From Microvirga sp. BSC39 (GTDB lineage Bacteria > Pseudomonadota > Alphaproteobacteria > Rhizobiales > Beijerinckiaceae): a stretch of DNA of 36,820 nucleotides. A model generated the notes under the pieces. That model was given only the letters and a program-made list of their open reading frames with translations, did no database searches and had not been told where the DNA came from. Positions 21,102-30,565 of the stretch are shown one piece after another (the stretch's first letter is position 1; each line of letters opens with the position of its first letter). Made by a program: the position numbers and the translations under genes. The DNA is taken from positions 1 to 36,820 of the forward strand of contig NZ_JPUG01000035.1 in the NCBI RefSeq assembly GCF_000739015.1, given 5' to 3'.

Positions 21102-21917
21102 ATGTCTCCACACCCGCCCCGTGCTCGTGAGCCGATTCTCAACCTTCCTGCCGTCATCAGCCTCTGCCTGTTGGCGCTGGTCGGCATCCACGCTGTTCGG
21201 CTGCTCCTCTCTGACGAATCGGATTTCATGCTGGTCATCGACTGGTCGGTGATTCCAGCTCGTTGGTCCGTGGCCTTCGGTGGCGTTCAGGTGGAGGACA
21301 TCATGAGGCCCCTGCGCGAGGGCGTGGCGGAAGACACGATCACGCCTTTGATGGCCTTGGCTCAGTATGTTCTCGAAGGCCAGGAGGGCAGGCCCTGGAC
21401 GGCCTTGTCTTATGCCTTGCTGCATGGATCCTGGGCTCATGTGCTGATCAACAGCGTCTGGCTGGCGGCCTTCGGGACGCCCATCGCCCGCCGTTGCGGC
21501 GCAGGCCGTTTCTTCATCCTGTCGGCGGCCTCGGCGATTGCCGGGGCGGTTCTCTATGTGATCATGAACCCTTTGCAGGTCCTGCCGATGATCGGAGCCT
21601 CCGGGGCCGTGTCCGGGCTCATGGCGGCGGCCTCCTGGTTCATGTTCGCCCCGGCCTCGTGGCACTGGGAGGGGCGCCTGACCCAGCCCCATGAGCGGCC
21701 CCGGGAGACCCTGGCGCATATGGCGCGCAACCGGCAGGTCCTGATCTTCCTCGGGATCTGGTTCGCGGCGAATTACGTGTTTGCCTTCGTTCAGCCCTTT
21801 GGGATTTCGGATGCGAGCATCGCCTGGGAGGCGCATCTCGGCGGCTTCCTCGCAGGGCTCGTTCTTTTCCCTCTCATCGACCCGCTTCCCGCACGAGCCA
21901 AGCGCATCTCGGCTTGA
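21102..21917 (+). CDS. rhomboid family intramembrane serine protease
   Basis: A 271-aa polytopic membrane protein. The catalytic serine is S167 in MIGASGAVSG and the histidine is H245 in AWEAHLGGFLAG. The upstream LLHGSWAHVLINSVWL segment (about residues 107-122) is the conserved rhomboid HxxxxHxxxN helix. Six or seven membrane spans are likely. It cleaves single-span membrane proteins inside the bilayer. It stands alone, divergent from the peptidase gene. Confidence 0.92.
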   Translation: MSPHPPRAREPILNLPAVISLCLLALVGIHAVRLLLSDESDFMLVIDWSVIPARWSVAFGGVQVEDIMRPLREGVAEDTITPLMALAQYVLEGQEGRPWTALSYALLHGSWAHVLINSVWLAAFGTPIARRCGAGRFFILSAASAIAGAVLYVIMNPLQVLPMIGASGAVSGLMAAASWFMFAPASWHWEGRLTQPHERPRETLAHMARNRQVLIFLGIWFAANYVFAFVQPFGISDASIAWEAHLGGFLAGLVLFPLIDPLPARAKRISA

Positions 21918-22053
21918 AACTGATGCGGTTTGCGCTGATCATCCGAGAGCTGACGTCGGGTTTTCGCCCAAAGTCGTGGGTGTTCGACCCAACCTCAGCC
22001 TGCGGATGCGAGGGCTGACGGTCCTTTGCCGTTCGCGCAACGGGAGGGAATCA

Positions 22054-22485
22054 ATGATCGTCAATCACATTCTTTCGCTCAAGGGTCGCGACGTCGCGAC
22101 CATCGAACCGAGCCGCACCTTGAGCGAAGCGGCCCGGGTTCTCGCCGAGCGCAGGATAGGTGCCCTTCTGATCGTCGATGGTCAAAGGCCCGTCTCGGGC
22201 ATCATCTCCGAGCGCGACATCGTGCGAGCGGTTGCAAACCATGGCGCCAGGGCTCTTGAGGAGCCCGTCTCCCGTTTCATGACCGAAAAGGTGCTGACCT
22301 GTACGGGGGAGACACCCATCAACCACGTGATGGAGTTGATGACACAGCAGAAATTCCGGCATGTCCCTGTGGTCGAGGGCGGGCGCCTCGTCGGGATCGT
22401 GTCGATTGGCGACGTGGTGAAGGAGCGCCTCGAGGAGGTCGAGGCGGAGGCGACAGCGATCAAGGAATATATCGCGACAGCTTAA
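22054..22485 (+). CDS. CBS-domain pair protein
   Basis: A 143-aa cytosolic protein made of two CBS motifs: residues about 8-65 (LSEAARVLAERRIGALLIVD then GIISERDIVRAV) and about 75-130 (VMELMTQQKFRHVPVVEGGR then LVGIVSIGDVVKERL). Such modules bind adenine nucleotides and usually regulate partners; no enzymatic domain is attached. GGGAGGGA precedes ATG 22054, deciding it over a 91-residue longer frame. Its TAA ends one base before the stop codon of the convergent patatin gene. Confidence 0.88.
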   Translation: MIVNHILSLKGRDVATIEPSRTLSEAARVLAERRIGALLIVDGQRPVSGIISERDIVRAVANHGARALEEPVSRFMTEKVLTCTGETPINHVMELMTQQKFRHVPVVEGGRLVGIVSIGDVVKERLEEVEAEATAIKEYIATA

Positions 22486-22486
22486 A

Positions 22487-23524
22487 TCAGCGCGGCTGCG
22501 ATTCCTGCAGCAGTTCGAGGATATCCGGCAGGGCACGCTCCGTGGCCTGCCGGCCCAGGGTGATGCATTCCTGAGCCCTGTGGAACTCGAACAGCCCCAT
22601 CTTGGCGAGCTTCGGCGCGACCATGATGTCCGGCGGATCGCCGGCCAGCCGCGAGCGGGCAATGCGATCCTGGGTGATGTTGAAGGCGTCCACCATCACG
22701 GTGGCCATCCCGGGGGCATTGGGCTTGCTCTGCTTCTCGCCCCGGCTGCCCGGAAAGATGCCCCAGCGCCGCGGGGCTGCCTCGATCACCTCTTCGATTT
22801 CCTTCTCATCGCTCGACCCGGCATCGTAGGACTGGATGACCGTGCCGCGCACGCGGACCTCGCCGTTGAGGTTCACGCAGATGACGATGTCGGCCCCCAG
22901 GGCGCGGGCGGCGGTGATCGGAATCGGGTTCACCAAGGCGCCGTCCATGAGCCAGCGCCCGCCGATCAGAACCGGATCAAATACCCCGGGAAGGGCATAG
23001 GACGCGCGCATGGCCTGGACGAGGGGGCCGCGCGTCAGCCAGATCTCGTGGCCGCTCACGAGTTCGGTCGCGATGGTGCAGAACTTCATCGGCAGGGCCT
23101 CGACCCGCTTGTCGGTCAGGTCCCGGTCGAGGAGGCTCTGCAGGCGTCCGCCGGCGATGAGGCCCGCTCCGCTGAAATGGAAGTCGAGAAGGCCCATGAC
23201 GCGCCGCTTGGTCAGGGAGAGGGCGAAGGCCTCCAGTTCGTCGAGCTTTCCCGCCGCATAGCAGCCGCCCACCACGGCTCCGATGGAGCAGCCGGCGATC
23301 ACGTCCGGAACGATCCCAGCGTCCTCGAGAACCCGGAGGACACCGATATGGGACCAGCCCCGTGCCGCGCCTCCGCCGAGCGCCAGTCCGATCCGGGGTC
23401 TCGCCCGATGATCGCGCTCAACAGGTGCCTTGATGTCCGTCACTCCCCCACCGCCCCCTGAACCGGCACTGCGCCGGGCAATCCCGTCCCACAACATTGA
23501 TCGACTCCAAGGCACTTTGTCCAT
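22487..23524 (-). CDS. patatin-like phospholipase family protein (RssA-like)
   Basis: A 345-aa protein with the patatin hallmarks: oxyanion glycines LGGGAARG (about residues 49-56), nucleophile S80 in AGCSIGA (GxSxG) and catalytic aspartate D192 in LMDGALVNP. About 40 low-complexity residues precede the domain, so a shorter start is possible; ATG 23524 is used. It resembles RssA/YchK-type esterases that hydrolyse lipids at the cytoplasmic membrane. It follows an MFS gene by 60 bp in the same direction. Confidence 0.88.
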   Translation of the reverse strand: MDKVPWSRSMLWDGIARRSAGSGGGGGVTDIKAPVERDHRARPRIGLALGGGAARGWSHIGVLRVLEDAGIVPDVIAGCSIGAVVGGCYAAGKLDELEAFALSLTKRRVMGLLDFHFSGAGLIAGGRLQSLLDRDLTDKRVEALPMKFCTIATELVSGHEIWLTRGPLVQAMRASYALPGVFDPVLIGGRWLMDGALVNPIPITAARALGADIVICVNLNGEVRVRGTVIQSYDAGSSDEKEIEEVIEAAPRRWGIFPGSRGEKQSKPNAPGMATVMVDAFNITQDRIARSRLAGDPPDIMVAPKLAKMGLFEFHRAQECITLGRQATERALPDILELLQESQPR

Positions 23525-23584
23525 TCATGCCGGCCTCGTGTGAAGCCCGCGTGAACATGCCCTCAAGTTTCAATTAGGACTGGT

Positions 23585-24739
23585 TCAGGAAAACTGAACA
23601 GTGGAGCGCTGAAGAGCCCTCTGCGACATTATGATGATGACGAAGGTGAAAACGATCAGCAGGCCGAGCATGGCACGCAGGCCGAAGACTTCCCCCCCAA
23701 AGCCGATCAGTGGCGGCCCCATCAGCAACCCGCCGTAGCCCAGCGTCGCCACCATGGCGACACCCATGCTGGGCGCAATGCCCTTCATCTGGCCGGCCGT
23801 GCTGAACAGGACAGGCACCGTGTTGGCCAGGCCGATGCCCACCAGGGCAAAGCCGATGGAGGCGGCCAGGGGCGAAGGCAGGATCATCGCCAGGGCAAGA
23901 CCGACGGCCGAAAGCAGGCCGCCGAGCTGGAGGGTGCGCGTGCGCCCGAGATGGCGCACGGCCAAATCGCCCATGAACCGGCAGATCGTCATGGTAAGCG
24001 AAAAGGCGGCAAAGCCCGAAACAGCCGCTTCGAGGCTCGCACCGGCCACCGTCTGGAGATAGATCGCCGACCAGTCGACGATCGCGCCCTCGACGATGAA
24101 GCAGAACATGGCCAGCACCGCGAGGAGAATGACGGGACCGCGGGGCCAGGCGAAGCCGTGGCCCTCGGACGCCCTCTCCCTCTCGCCCATGGTCCAGAAG
24201 CCGGTTGCGAGGAAGAGCAGCCCCATTCCGGAACATGAGATCAGAAGCGTCGGGACAATGCCGACGTCGAGGGAGATGAGAAGGCCGGACAAAGCGGCTC
24301 CCGCCAGCCCGCCGAGGCTGAAGAAGGCGTGGAAGGACGACATGATCGCCGCCCCCCAGGCCTTCTCCACCACGGTGGCATTGGTGTTCATGGCAATGTC
24401 CATGGTGCCGTTGCAGGCACCGGCCACGAGGGCAGCGGCGATGAAGAGCGGCAGGCTCGGCGCGAGGCCCGGCAGGAGCAGGGCGGCCGCGAAGGAGAAG
24501 GCGGCGATGAGGGTCATGGTCCGGCTGCCGACCACGGCGACGGCCCAGCCGATCACCGGCATCAGGGCGACGGCGCCGAGCGAGAAGGCCAGGAGCCCAA
24601 GGCTGAGCTCCCCGTCGGAGAGGCCGAGCGACGCCTTGAACCGGGGAAGCTGTGCCGCCCAGGTGCCGATGCCGAAGCCGTTGCCGAAGAAGATGGCGCT
24701 CGCCGCCACCCGCGCGAGAAGAAGATCACGTCGAGTCAT
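23585..24739 (-). CDS. MFS transporter
   Basis: A 384-aa protein with about twelve hydrophobic spans. The N-terminus (AASAIFFGNGFGIGTWAAQL) and the ALMPVIGWAVAVVGSRT loop between spans 2 and 3 are typical of the YfcJ/inner-membrane transport subgroup. A second-half repeat includes MGDLAVRHLGRTRTLQLGG. The substrate is not predictable from sequence. hisI ends 83 bp upstream on the same strand, so read-through from folE-hisI is possible. Confidence 0.9.
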   Translation of the reverse strand: MTRRDLLLARVAASAIFFGNGFGIGTWAAQLPRFKASLGLSDGELSLGLLAFSLGAVALMPVIGWAVAVVGSRTMTLIAAFSFAAALLLPGLAPSLPLFIAAALVAGACNGTMDIAMNTNATVVEKAWGAAIMSSFHAFFSLGGLAGAALSGLLISLDVGIVPTLLISCSGMGLLFLATGFWTMGERERASEGHGFAWPRGPVILLAVLAMFCFIVEGAIVDWSAIYLQTVAGASLEAAVSGFAAFSLTMTICRFMGDLAVRHLGRTRTLQLGGLLSAVGLALAMILPSPLAASIGFALVGIGLANTVPVLFSTAGQMKGIAPSMGVAMVATLGYGGLLMGPPLIGFGGEVFGLRAMLGLLIVFTFVIIIMSQRALQRSTVQFS

Positions 24740-24822
24740 GCGGCGTACCTATCGCGGATGCCGACGCCGCGCACCTGTTTCCTGGTGGAGGGCTGCCTTG
24801 CTTTTCGAGAGGGCTGCCGCTC

Positions 24823-25233
24823 TCAGGCGGTAACGAGGCGCGGCTCGCTATTGAAGAGTTCGACCTTGCGGTAGAAACAGGAGCGGCGGCCCGTATGACA
24901 GCATCCGCCGTCGCCCGCGACCTTCACCTTCAGCAGGAGGGCGTCCTGGTCGCAATCGACCCGCATTTCCAGAACCGTCTGAACCTGCCCGCTGGTCGCG
25001 CCCTTGTGCCAGAGCTCACCGCGGGAGCGGGACCAGTACCAGGCCTCGCCGGTCGCAAGGGTCTTCGCCAGGGCCTCCGCATTCATGTGCGCGACCATGA
25101 GGATGTCGCCCGTCGCGGCATCCGTGGTGATGCAGGTGACCAGCCCGTCCGCTCCGAAGCGGGGAGACAGGGTGCTACCCTCCTCGAGCTCGGTCTTGGA
25201 GCCAGGGGGAGGGAACGGAGTCGATGCGGTCAT
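24823..25233 (-). CDS. hisI: phosphoribosyl-AMP cyclohydrolase
   Basis: A 136-aa HisI without the fused HisE domain. The metal-binding residues are present: VDCDQDALL (about residues 92-100), then [14 protein letters not shown] (about 108-121), and SRGELWHKG (about 70-78). It opens the purine ring of PR-AMP in histidine biosynthesis, step 3. It is the second gene of a folE-hisI pair, starting 9 bp after folE. Confidence 0.95.
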   Translation of the reverse strand: MTASTPFPPPGSKTELEEGSTLSPRFGADGLVTCITTDAATGDILMVAHMNAEALAKTLATGEAWYWSRSRGELWHKGATSGQVQTVLEMRVDCDQDALLLKVKVAGDGGCCHTGRRSCFYRKVELFNSEPRLVTA

Positions 25234-25242
25234 GCGAGGGCC

Positions 25243-25878
25243 TCAGCCCCGGCCGTTGCGCACCAGGGTGAGGAAGCGCACCTGTTCGGCGGGGTCTTCC
25301 TTGAAGACACCGGTGAACTGGGTCGTCAAGGTCAGAGCGCCGGCCTTCTGGATGCCGCGCATGGACATGCACATGTGCTCGGCCTCGATCATGACTGCCA
25401 CGCCGCGCGGCTCGAGCGCCTTGACCATGGCCGAGGCGATCTGGGCCGTCATGGTCTCCTGCGTCTGCAGGCGGCGCGCATAGGCGTCCACGAGACGGGC
25501 GAGCTTGGAGAGGCCGACCACACCCTTGGTGGGATAATAAGCCACGTGGGCCACCCCGAAGAACGGCACCATGTGGTGCTCGCAATGGGAGTGGAACGGG
25601 ATATCGCGCACGAGCACGATATCGTCGTAGCCTTCGACCTCGTTGAAGACCTTGTCGAGGATTTCGGCCGGATCCTGGTCGTATCCTGAATAGAGTTCCC
25701 GGAACGCCTTGGCCACGCGCTTGGGCGTATCCTGAAGGCCCTCCCGCGTCGGGTCGTCTCCCGCCCAGCGGAGCAGGGTGCGGACGGCCGCCTCGGCCTC
25801 TTCCCGGGTCGGAGCCGCAACAGGCTTGTCCGCAACCGGATTCAGACGCACGGACAAGGACTTGATGGCATCACTCAC
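25243..25878 (-). CDS. folE: GTP cyclohydrolase I
   Basis: A 211-aa FolE, converting GTP to dihydroneopterin triphosphate, the first step to folate and tetrahydropterins. Zinc ligands are visible in [13 protein letters not shown] and [10 protein letters not shown], and the [20 protein letters not shown] helix is highly conserved. I chose GTG 25878 (MSDAIKSLS) because AGGGG lies about seven bases upstream; the longer frame would begin at TTG 25929. folE is divergent from the NifU-like gene across about 180 bp. Confidence 0.95.
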   Translation of the reverse strand: MSDAIKSLSVRLNPVADKPVAAPTREEAEAAVRTLLRWAGDDPTREGLQDTPKRVAKAFRELYSGYDQDPAEILDKVFNEVEGYDDIVLVRDIPFHSHCEHHMVPFFGVAHVAYYPTKGVVGLSKLARLVDAYARRLQTQETMTAQIASAMVKALEPRGVAVMIEAEHMCMSMRGIQKAGALTLTTQFTGVFKEDPAEQVRFLTLVRNGRG

Positions 25879-25993
25879 GCAGGGGCCCCTTTCGTCACTC
25901 TTCAATTCAGGAAGCGACGCAGCTTCCAAAAATTTAAGCTTCTTCTCCGCTCGCCACTGGTGGGAGGCTCGTTGCGGGGTCAGCTAGCCTTAG

Positions 25994-26050
25994 ATGGGTT
26001 CGATACCCATTTTGTGTATTAGATACCTATCCGGAGTTAAAGGGTATATT
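25994..26050. promoter_or_regulatory. repeated GATACCYAT sites and small palindrome between folE and the scaffold gene
   Basis: ATGGGT/ACCCAT forms a perfect hairpin at 25994-26010. GATACCCAT (26002-26010) and GATACCTAT (26022-26030) are direct repeats exactly 20 bases apart, two helical turns. An inverted half-site, GGGTATA, follows near 26041-26048. Such spacing suggests binding of a dimeric regulator to one face of DNA; the regulator is unknown. Confidence 0.4.
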
Positions 26051-26060
26051 CCCAAACGTA

Positions 26061-26522
26061 ATGTCACAGGCTTCTATGCTGAACGAGATTTACAGCCGGC
26101 GCATTCTCGAGCTTGCCGCCGATATTCCGCATCTCGGTCGCCTGCCCGACGCCGACGCTTCCGCGACGGCCCGGTCCAAGCTTTGCGGATCGACAGTGAC
26201 GGTCGACGTGAAGCTCGACCGGAATGTGGTGACGGCCTTCGCCCACGACGTAAAGGCCTGCGCCCTGGGTCAAGCCTCCTCCTCGATCATGGGGCGGCAT
26301 GTGATCGGCTCGACGGTGGAGGAACTTCGGGGTCTTCGCGAGACGGCAACGCACCTGCTCAAGAGCGGCGGTGAGGCACCCCTGGGTAAGTGGGAGGACC
26401 TCAAGGTTCTGGAGCCCCTGCGGGATTACAAAGCCCGCCATGCCTCCATCCTGCTCACCTTCGATGCCGTCGTGGATGCGATCAATCAGATCGAGGCGCG
26501 GCGGGACCAAGGCGGGGAATAA
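26061..26522 (+). CDS. NifU/IscU-like iron-sulfur scaffold homologue, degenerate
   Basis: A 153-aa protein of the IscU/SufU fold. Two of three cluster-binding cysteines remain: C42 in SKLCGST and C67 in VKACALGQASSS. The usual aspartate after the first cysteine (CGD) is serine here, and the third cysteine near the end is replaced (YKARHAS, about residues 123-129). It may not assemble clusters in the classical way. Start codons at ATG 26061 and ATG 26076 are both possible. It is translationally joined to yidD: its TAA is followed at once by the yidD ATG. Confidence 0.82.
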   Translation: MSQASMLNEIYSRRILELAADIPHLGRLPDADASATARSKLCGSTVTVDVKLDRNVVTAFAHDVKACALGQASSSIMGRHVIGSTVEELRGLRETATHLLKSGGEAPLGKWEDLKVLEPLRDYKARHASILLTFDAVVDAINQIEARRDQGGE

Positions 26523-26852
26523 ATGCCGAGCCCTGTTCAGAAGGCGGCCCATTGGGCCATCCGAGGCTACCAGTTGAGCCTGTCCGGGCTCATCGGCCGC
26601 CAGTGCCGCCATCTGCCTTCGTGCTCCGAATACACCGATGAGGCGATCCAGCGACACGGGTTCTGGCCGGGTGGCTGGATGGGCTTCGCTCGGATCTGCC
26701 GCTGCGGGCCTTTCGGCACCTCCGGGCTCGATCTCGTGCCTGAAACGTTGCCCGAGGGCTCCGGCTGGTATAAGCCGTGGGCTTATGGTCGCTGGCGGGG
26801 CGTCAACGCTCCCCGGGTCATCTGCGAGGCAGCCGAACCTGACGGCGGCTGA
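26523..26852 (+). CDS. yidD: membrane protein insertion efficiency factor YidD
   Basis: A 109-aa YidD homologue. The core is YQLSLSGLIGRQCRHLPSCS then EYTDEAIQRHGFWPGGWMG (about residues 16-54), with conserved cysteines and the RICRCGPFG segment (about 57-65). YidD assists YidC-dependent insertion of inner-membrane proteins. The C-terminal extension (about 75-109, GSGWYKPWAY) is longer than the minimal form. ATG 26523 immediately follows the stop of the upstream gene. yidC, rnpA and rpmH, its usual neighbours, are not here. Confidence 0.93.
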   Translation: MPSPVQKAAHWAIRGYQLSLSGLIGRQCRHLPSCSEYTDEAIQRHGFWPGGWMGFARICRCGPFGTSGLDLVPETLPEGSGWYKPWAYGRWRGVNAPRVICEAAEPDGG

Positions 26853-26929
26853 TTTCGCCTTTCATCCGCAAACCGTCGGCCCCCGCTTACCTGCTCCGTT
26901 GGCAGGAGTGAGCCAGGAGATACTTTGAC

Positions 26930-28975
26930 ATGATTACCCTGACATTTCCCGATGGCGCCCAGCGCCAGTTTGAATCCGGCATCACCGGCCGCGAGATCGT
27001 GGAAGGCATCGCCAAGTCGCTGGCCAAGCGCACCGTCGCCATGGCGCTCGACGGCACGGTCGCCGATCTCGCCGATCCGATCAGCCAGGATGCCAAGATC
27101 GAGTTCCTCAACCGTGAAGACCCGCGTTCGCTGGAGCTGATCCGGCACGATTGCGCGCACGTGCTCGCGGAAGCCGTGCAGGAGCTTTTCCCGGGAACGC
27201 AGGTGACCATCGGTCCCGTGATCGAGAACGGCTTCTATTACGATTTCGCCCGCAACGAGCCCTTTACCCCTGAGGACTTCCCGGCCATCGAGGCGAAGAT
27301 GCGAGAGATCATCGCGCGGGATAAGCCCTTCACGAAGGAAGTGTGGAGCCGCGACAAGGCCAAGCAGGTCTTCGCCGAGAAAGGCGAGACCTACAAGGTC
27401 GAACTCGTCGATGCGATCCCGGAAGGCCAGGATCTCAAGATCTACTCCCAAGGCCATTGGTTCGATCTCTGCCGTGGTCCGCACATGACTTCCACGGGCA
27501 AGATCGGCAACGCCTTCAAGCTCATGAAGGTGGCGGGCGCCTACTGGCGCGGCGACTCGAACAACGCGATGCTCACCCGCATCTACGCGACCGCCTGGGC
27601 CTCTCAGGAGGGGTTGGACAACTACATCCGCCAGCTCGAGGAGGCCGAGAAGCGCGACCACCGCCGCTTGGGCCGCGAGATGGACCTGTTCCACTTCCAG
27701 GAGGAGGGGCCGGGCGTCGTCTTCTGGCACCCGAAGGGCTGGACGGTGTTCCAGGAGCTGATCTCCTACATGCGCCGCCGCCTGAAGGGCACCTATCAGG
27801 AGGTCAACGCGCCGCAGATCCTCGACAAGTCGTTGTGGGAGACCTCCGGCCACTGGGGCTGGTATTCGGACAACATGTTCGCCGTGAAGTCGGCATCCGC
27901 CTTCCTGCGGCCGAACGATCCGGAGGCGGATCAGCGGCTGTTCGCGCTGAAGCCGATGAACTGCCCTGGCCACGTGCAGATCTTCAAGCACGGTCTTAAG
28001 TCCTATCGTGATCTTCCGCTGCGCCTCGCCGAGTTCGGCAATGTGCATCGCTACGAGCCGTCGGGGGCGCTGCACGGGCTGATGCGTGTGCGCGGCTTCA
28101 CGCAGGACGATGCGCATATCTTCTGCACGGAAGAGCAGCTCGCGGACGAGTGCCTGAAGATCAACGACCTGATCCTCTCCACTTATGCCGATTTCGGCTT
28201 CGACGAGATCGTCGTGAAGCTCTCGACACGGCCTGAGAAGCGCGTTGGCACCGACGAAATGTGGGATCATGCGGAGGACGTGATGACCCGTGTTTTGAAG
28301 CAGATCGAGGATCAGTCGGGCGGGCGCATCAAGACCGCGATCAACCCGGGCGAGGGCGCGTTCTACGGACCCAAGTTCGAGTACGTGCTGCGCGATGCCA
28401 TCGGCCGTGACTGGCAATGCGGCACCACGCAGGTGGACTTCAACTTGCCGGAGCGGTTCGGCGCGTTCTACGTCGATGCCGACGGCCAGAAGAAGACGCC
28501 CGTCATGGTCCACCGCGCGATCTGCGGCTCCATGGAGCGCTTCACCGGTATCCTGATCGAGCACTTTGCCGGGCACTTCCCGCTCTGGCTCGCACCGACA
28601 CAGGCGGTGGTCGCCACCATCACGTCCGAGGGCGATGAATACGCCATGGAAGTGGTGCGCGCCGCCGAGGCGGCCGGCCTTCGCGTCGAGGCCGACCTGC
28701 GCAACGAGAAGATCAACTACAAGGTTCGCGAGCACTCGCTCGTGAAGGTGCCTGTGCTTCTCGTGGTGGGCCGCAAGGAGGCCGCCGAACGGACGGTCTC
28801 CATTCGTCGCCTGGGCAGCCCCGAGCAGAAGACCATGACTCTGGACGAGGCCCTGAAAGCACTCGCCGCAGAGGCCGTGACGCCGGACCGCAGGCGTGCT
28901 GCAAAGGCGGTATCCGAGCCGGAAGGCCACGCGATGCTCGACGGGCATCACGTGGTCGAGCGGACAGTGGCTTGA
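26930..28975 (+). CDS. thrS: threonyl-tRNA synthetase
   Basis: A 681-aa class II synthetase with the complete bacterial domain set: TGS domain (residues 1-63), editing domain with [11 protein letters not shown] (H73 and H77) and LCRGPHM, catalytic domain with [25 protein letters not shown] and the motif 3 stretch [13 protein letters not shown], and the C-terminal anticodon-binding domain. It charges tRNA-Thr and edits mis-charged serine. CAGGAG precedes ATG 26930. The last 40 residues ([17 protein letters not shown]) are a lineage extension. A strong terminator follows. Confidence 0.97.
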   Translation: MITLTFPDGAQRQFESGITGREIVEGIAKSLAKRTVAMALDGTVADLADPISQDAKIEFLNREDPRSLELIRHDCAHVLAEAVQELFPGTQVTIGPVIENGFYYDFARNEPFTPEDFPAIEAKMREIIARDKPFTKEVWSRDKAKQVFAEKGETYKVELVDAIPEGQDLKIYSQGHWFDLCRGPHMTSTGKIGNAFKLMKVAGAYWRGDSNNAMLTRIYATAWASQEGLDNYIRQLEEAEKRDHRRLGREMDLFHFQEEGPGVVFWHPKGWTVFQELISYMRRRLKGTYQEVNAPQILDKSLWETSGHWGWYSDNMFAVKSASAFLRPNDPEADQRLFALKPMNCPGHVQIFKHGLKSYRDLPLRLAEFGNVHRYEPSGALHGLMRVRGFTQDDAHIFCTEEQLADECLKINDLILSTYADFGFDEIVVKLSTRPEKRVGTDEMWDHAEDVMTRVLKQIEDQSGGRIKTAINPGEGAFYGPKFEYVLRDAIGRDWQCGTTQVDFNLPERFGAFYVDADGQKKTPVMVHRAICGSMERFTGILIEHFAGHFPLWLAPTQAVVATITSEGDEYAMEVVRAAEAAGLRVEADLRNEKINYKVREHSLVKVPVLLVVGRKEAAERTVSIRRLGSPEQKTMTLDEALKALAAEAVTPDRRRAAKAVSEPEGHAMLDGHHVVERTVA

Positions 28976-28992
28976 AATTTGTGTGAGTGACT

Positions 28993-29029
28993 AAAGGCGG
29001 TGCTTCCGAAAGGAGGCACCGCCTTTTTT
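28993..29029 (+). terminator. Rho-independent terminator of thrS
   Basis: AAAGGCGGTGCTTCC pairs with GGAGGCACCGCCTTT (one mismatch) around GAAA, ending in a run of T residues. It begins 17 bp after the thrS stop codon. Confidence 0.9.
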
Positions 29030-29079
29030 ATTTCTATGAACTCAACCTCATCCTGAGAGCAGACGCAGAGGAAACGGCC

Positions 29080-30459
29080 TCAGCTTGTCTGCCGCTGCCG
29101 CCCGGTCGTGCGCCCACCGGCTGCGGTAGCGGCTGCCGTTCCCGCCGTGCCGCTGCCGGGATTGCCTGTGGCGGCCCCCGCATCACCGGCCTCAGTGCCG
29201 GTAGCGTGGGTGCCCTGGCGCTGGCCAACCCGCAGATTGTTCTGCACATGGGCCACGCCCGAAACAGACTCGGCAAGGTCCTCGGCCCGGCGCCGCTCGT
29301 TGCGGTCGCGCACCGTGCCGGTCAGCGTCACCTCACGGTTCTGCACCTGCACCTCGATCTCCGAGGCATCGAGCATGGCATCGTCCGTGAGGCGTTCGCC
29401 GATATCCTCGCGGATGCGCTCGTCCGAGCGCTGGTAGCCTTTCGGGCCGCGGCCCTGGTGCTCGCCCCGGCGGACTTCGCCGCGGCTGGCGGTCGCGTCG
29501 TTGCCGAAGCGAGTGTTGCCGGGTCCCATGCCATAGTTGCTGTGATCGCGCCGTTCGTTCACGAGGCTCCAGGTGCGCTCGCGATCCTGCATGCGGCGAT
29601 CCTCCTCGCTGCTGTCATCCCCCGGGCGAGCGCGCTCGCCCGTGATGGTCGAAGCGCCGTAGCGCGGAGGGTGAAAGCCCCTGCCGGCGGAGCCGCGGCC
29701 CGCGAACTCGTCGCCATAGCTCTGATAGCCGTCGCCGCCGAAGCCGCCGCGCATGCGGGAGTCGCGGGCGCCTTCCTGGCCGGGGTAGCCGAAGCTGCCG
29801 AAAGCGGCACGCACGTCGTCTTCCTCGCGGAAGCGGAACTGGTCGCGGCCTGGCCTGCGCGAGCGGTCCTCCTGGCCACGGCCTTGCTCGCGGTAATCAT
29901 GCGGGCGGTGCCGGAAATTGTCGTCCCGGCTGGCGTCGTTCATGCGCCGCTCCAACTCGCGGCGTTCGTCGGCCGTCAGTCGAGCCTGTCCGCCGCCCCG
30001 GGTCTGGTCGGCGCGGGCGCTTGAGGGGGTGCCGGAGCGGTCGGGCTCGGACGGGGTGGAAATGCGATGCAGGGCGCGGGTGGCCTCGCCCTCCACATCG
30101 GTCGCCAGATCGCCGAGCGCCACGATGCCGACCAGGTGCTTGTCGCGGTCGACTACGGGCAGGCGGCGGATCTGGTGGTCGCTCATCAGCTGGACGATGT
30201 GGTTCACGTCGTCATCGTCGAAGCACCACCACACATTCTCGGACATGATGTCCCGCACGCGGGTGGTGTCCGGCGCGAGGCCGGCTGCCGTTGCCCGGAC
30301 GGTGATGTCGCGGTCCGTCACCATGCCGCGCAGGCGCCGCCCGTCGCAGACGGGCAGGACGCCGACATTCATTTCATCCATGAGCCGTGCCGCTTCCTGG
30401 ATGGTCCGGTCCGGACTCACCACGCGCACGTTGCGGGTCATGATCTCTGCGACTTTCAT
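29080..30459 (-). CDS. CBS pair fused to BON domain via disordered linker
   Basis: A 459-aa protein in four parts. Residues 1-122 hold two CBS motifs (MTRNVRVVSPDRTIQEAARL, then VRDIMSENVW and RRLPVVDRDKHLVGIVALGD). Residues about 125-345 are a low-complexity linker rich in Arg, Asp, Gly and Tyr (RGGFGGDGYQSYGDEF). Residues about 346-411 form a BON domain (DERIREDIGERLTDDAMLDA, then VTLTGTVRDR and VAHVQNNLRV). The tail is Ala, Gly and Thr rich. BON domains bind phospholipid or stress-related ligands; CBS pairs bind nucleotides. GGAGAGGAAG supports ATG 30459. No signal peptide is present, so it is likely cytosolic. Confidence 0.85.
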   Translation of the reverse strand: MKVAEIMTRNVRVVSPDRTIQEAARLMDEMNVGVLPVCDGRRLRGMVTDRDITVRATAAGLAPDTTRVRDIMSENVWWCFDDDDVNHIVQLMSDHQIRRLPVVDRDKHLVGIVALGDLATDVEGEATRALHRISTPSEPDRSGTPSSARADQTRGGGQARLTADERRELERRMNDASRDDNFRHRPHDYREQGRGQEDRSRRPGRDQFRFREEDDVRAAFGSFGYPGQEGARDSRMRGGFGGDGYQSYGDEFAGRGSAGRGFHPPRYGASTITGERARPGDDSSEEDRRMQDRERTWSLVNERRDHSNYGMGPGNTRFGNDATASRGEVRRGEHQGRGPKGYQRSDERIREDIGERLTDDAMLDASEIEVQVQNREVTLTGTVRDRNERRRAEDLAESVSGVAHVQNNLRVGQRQGTHATGTEAGDAGAATGNPGSGTAGTAAATAAGGRTTGRQRQTS

Positions 30460-30565
30460 GAGCTTCCTCTCCTGCAAGGTCACGCCTTGGGAGTACGGGC
30501 TCATGCGCGGCGCGACCTGTCATTGGTGCTCGGTCAATGCCGCGAAGCCGGAAAGGTTCAGGACG

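Noticed and set aside
26783..28951. 722-codon open frame antisense to thrS
   Set aside because: thrS is unmistakable; the antisense frame has no domain character and arises from GC-rich codon bias.
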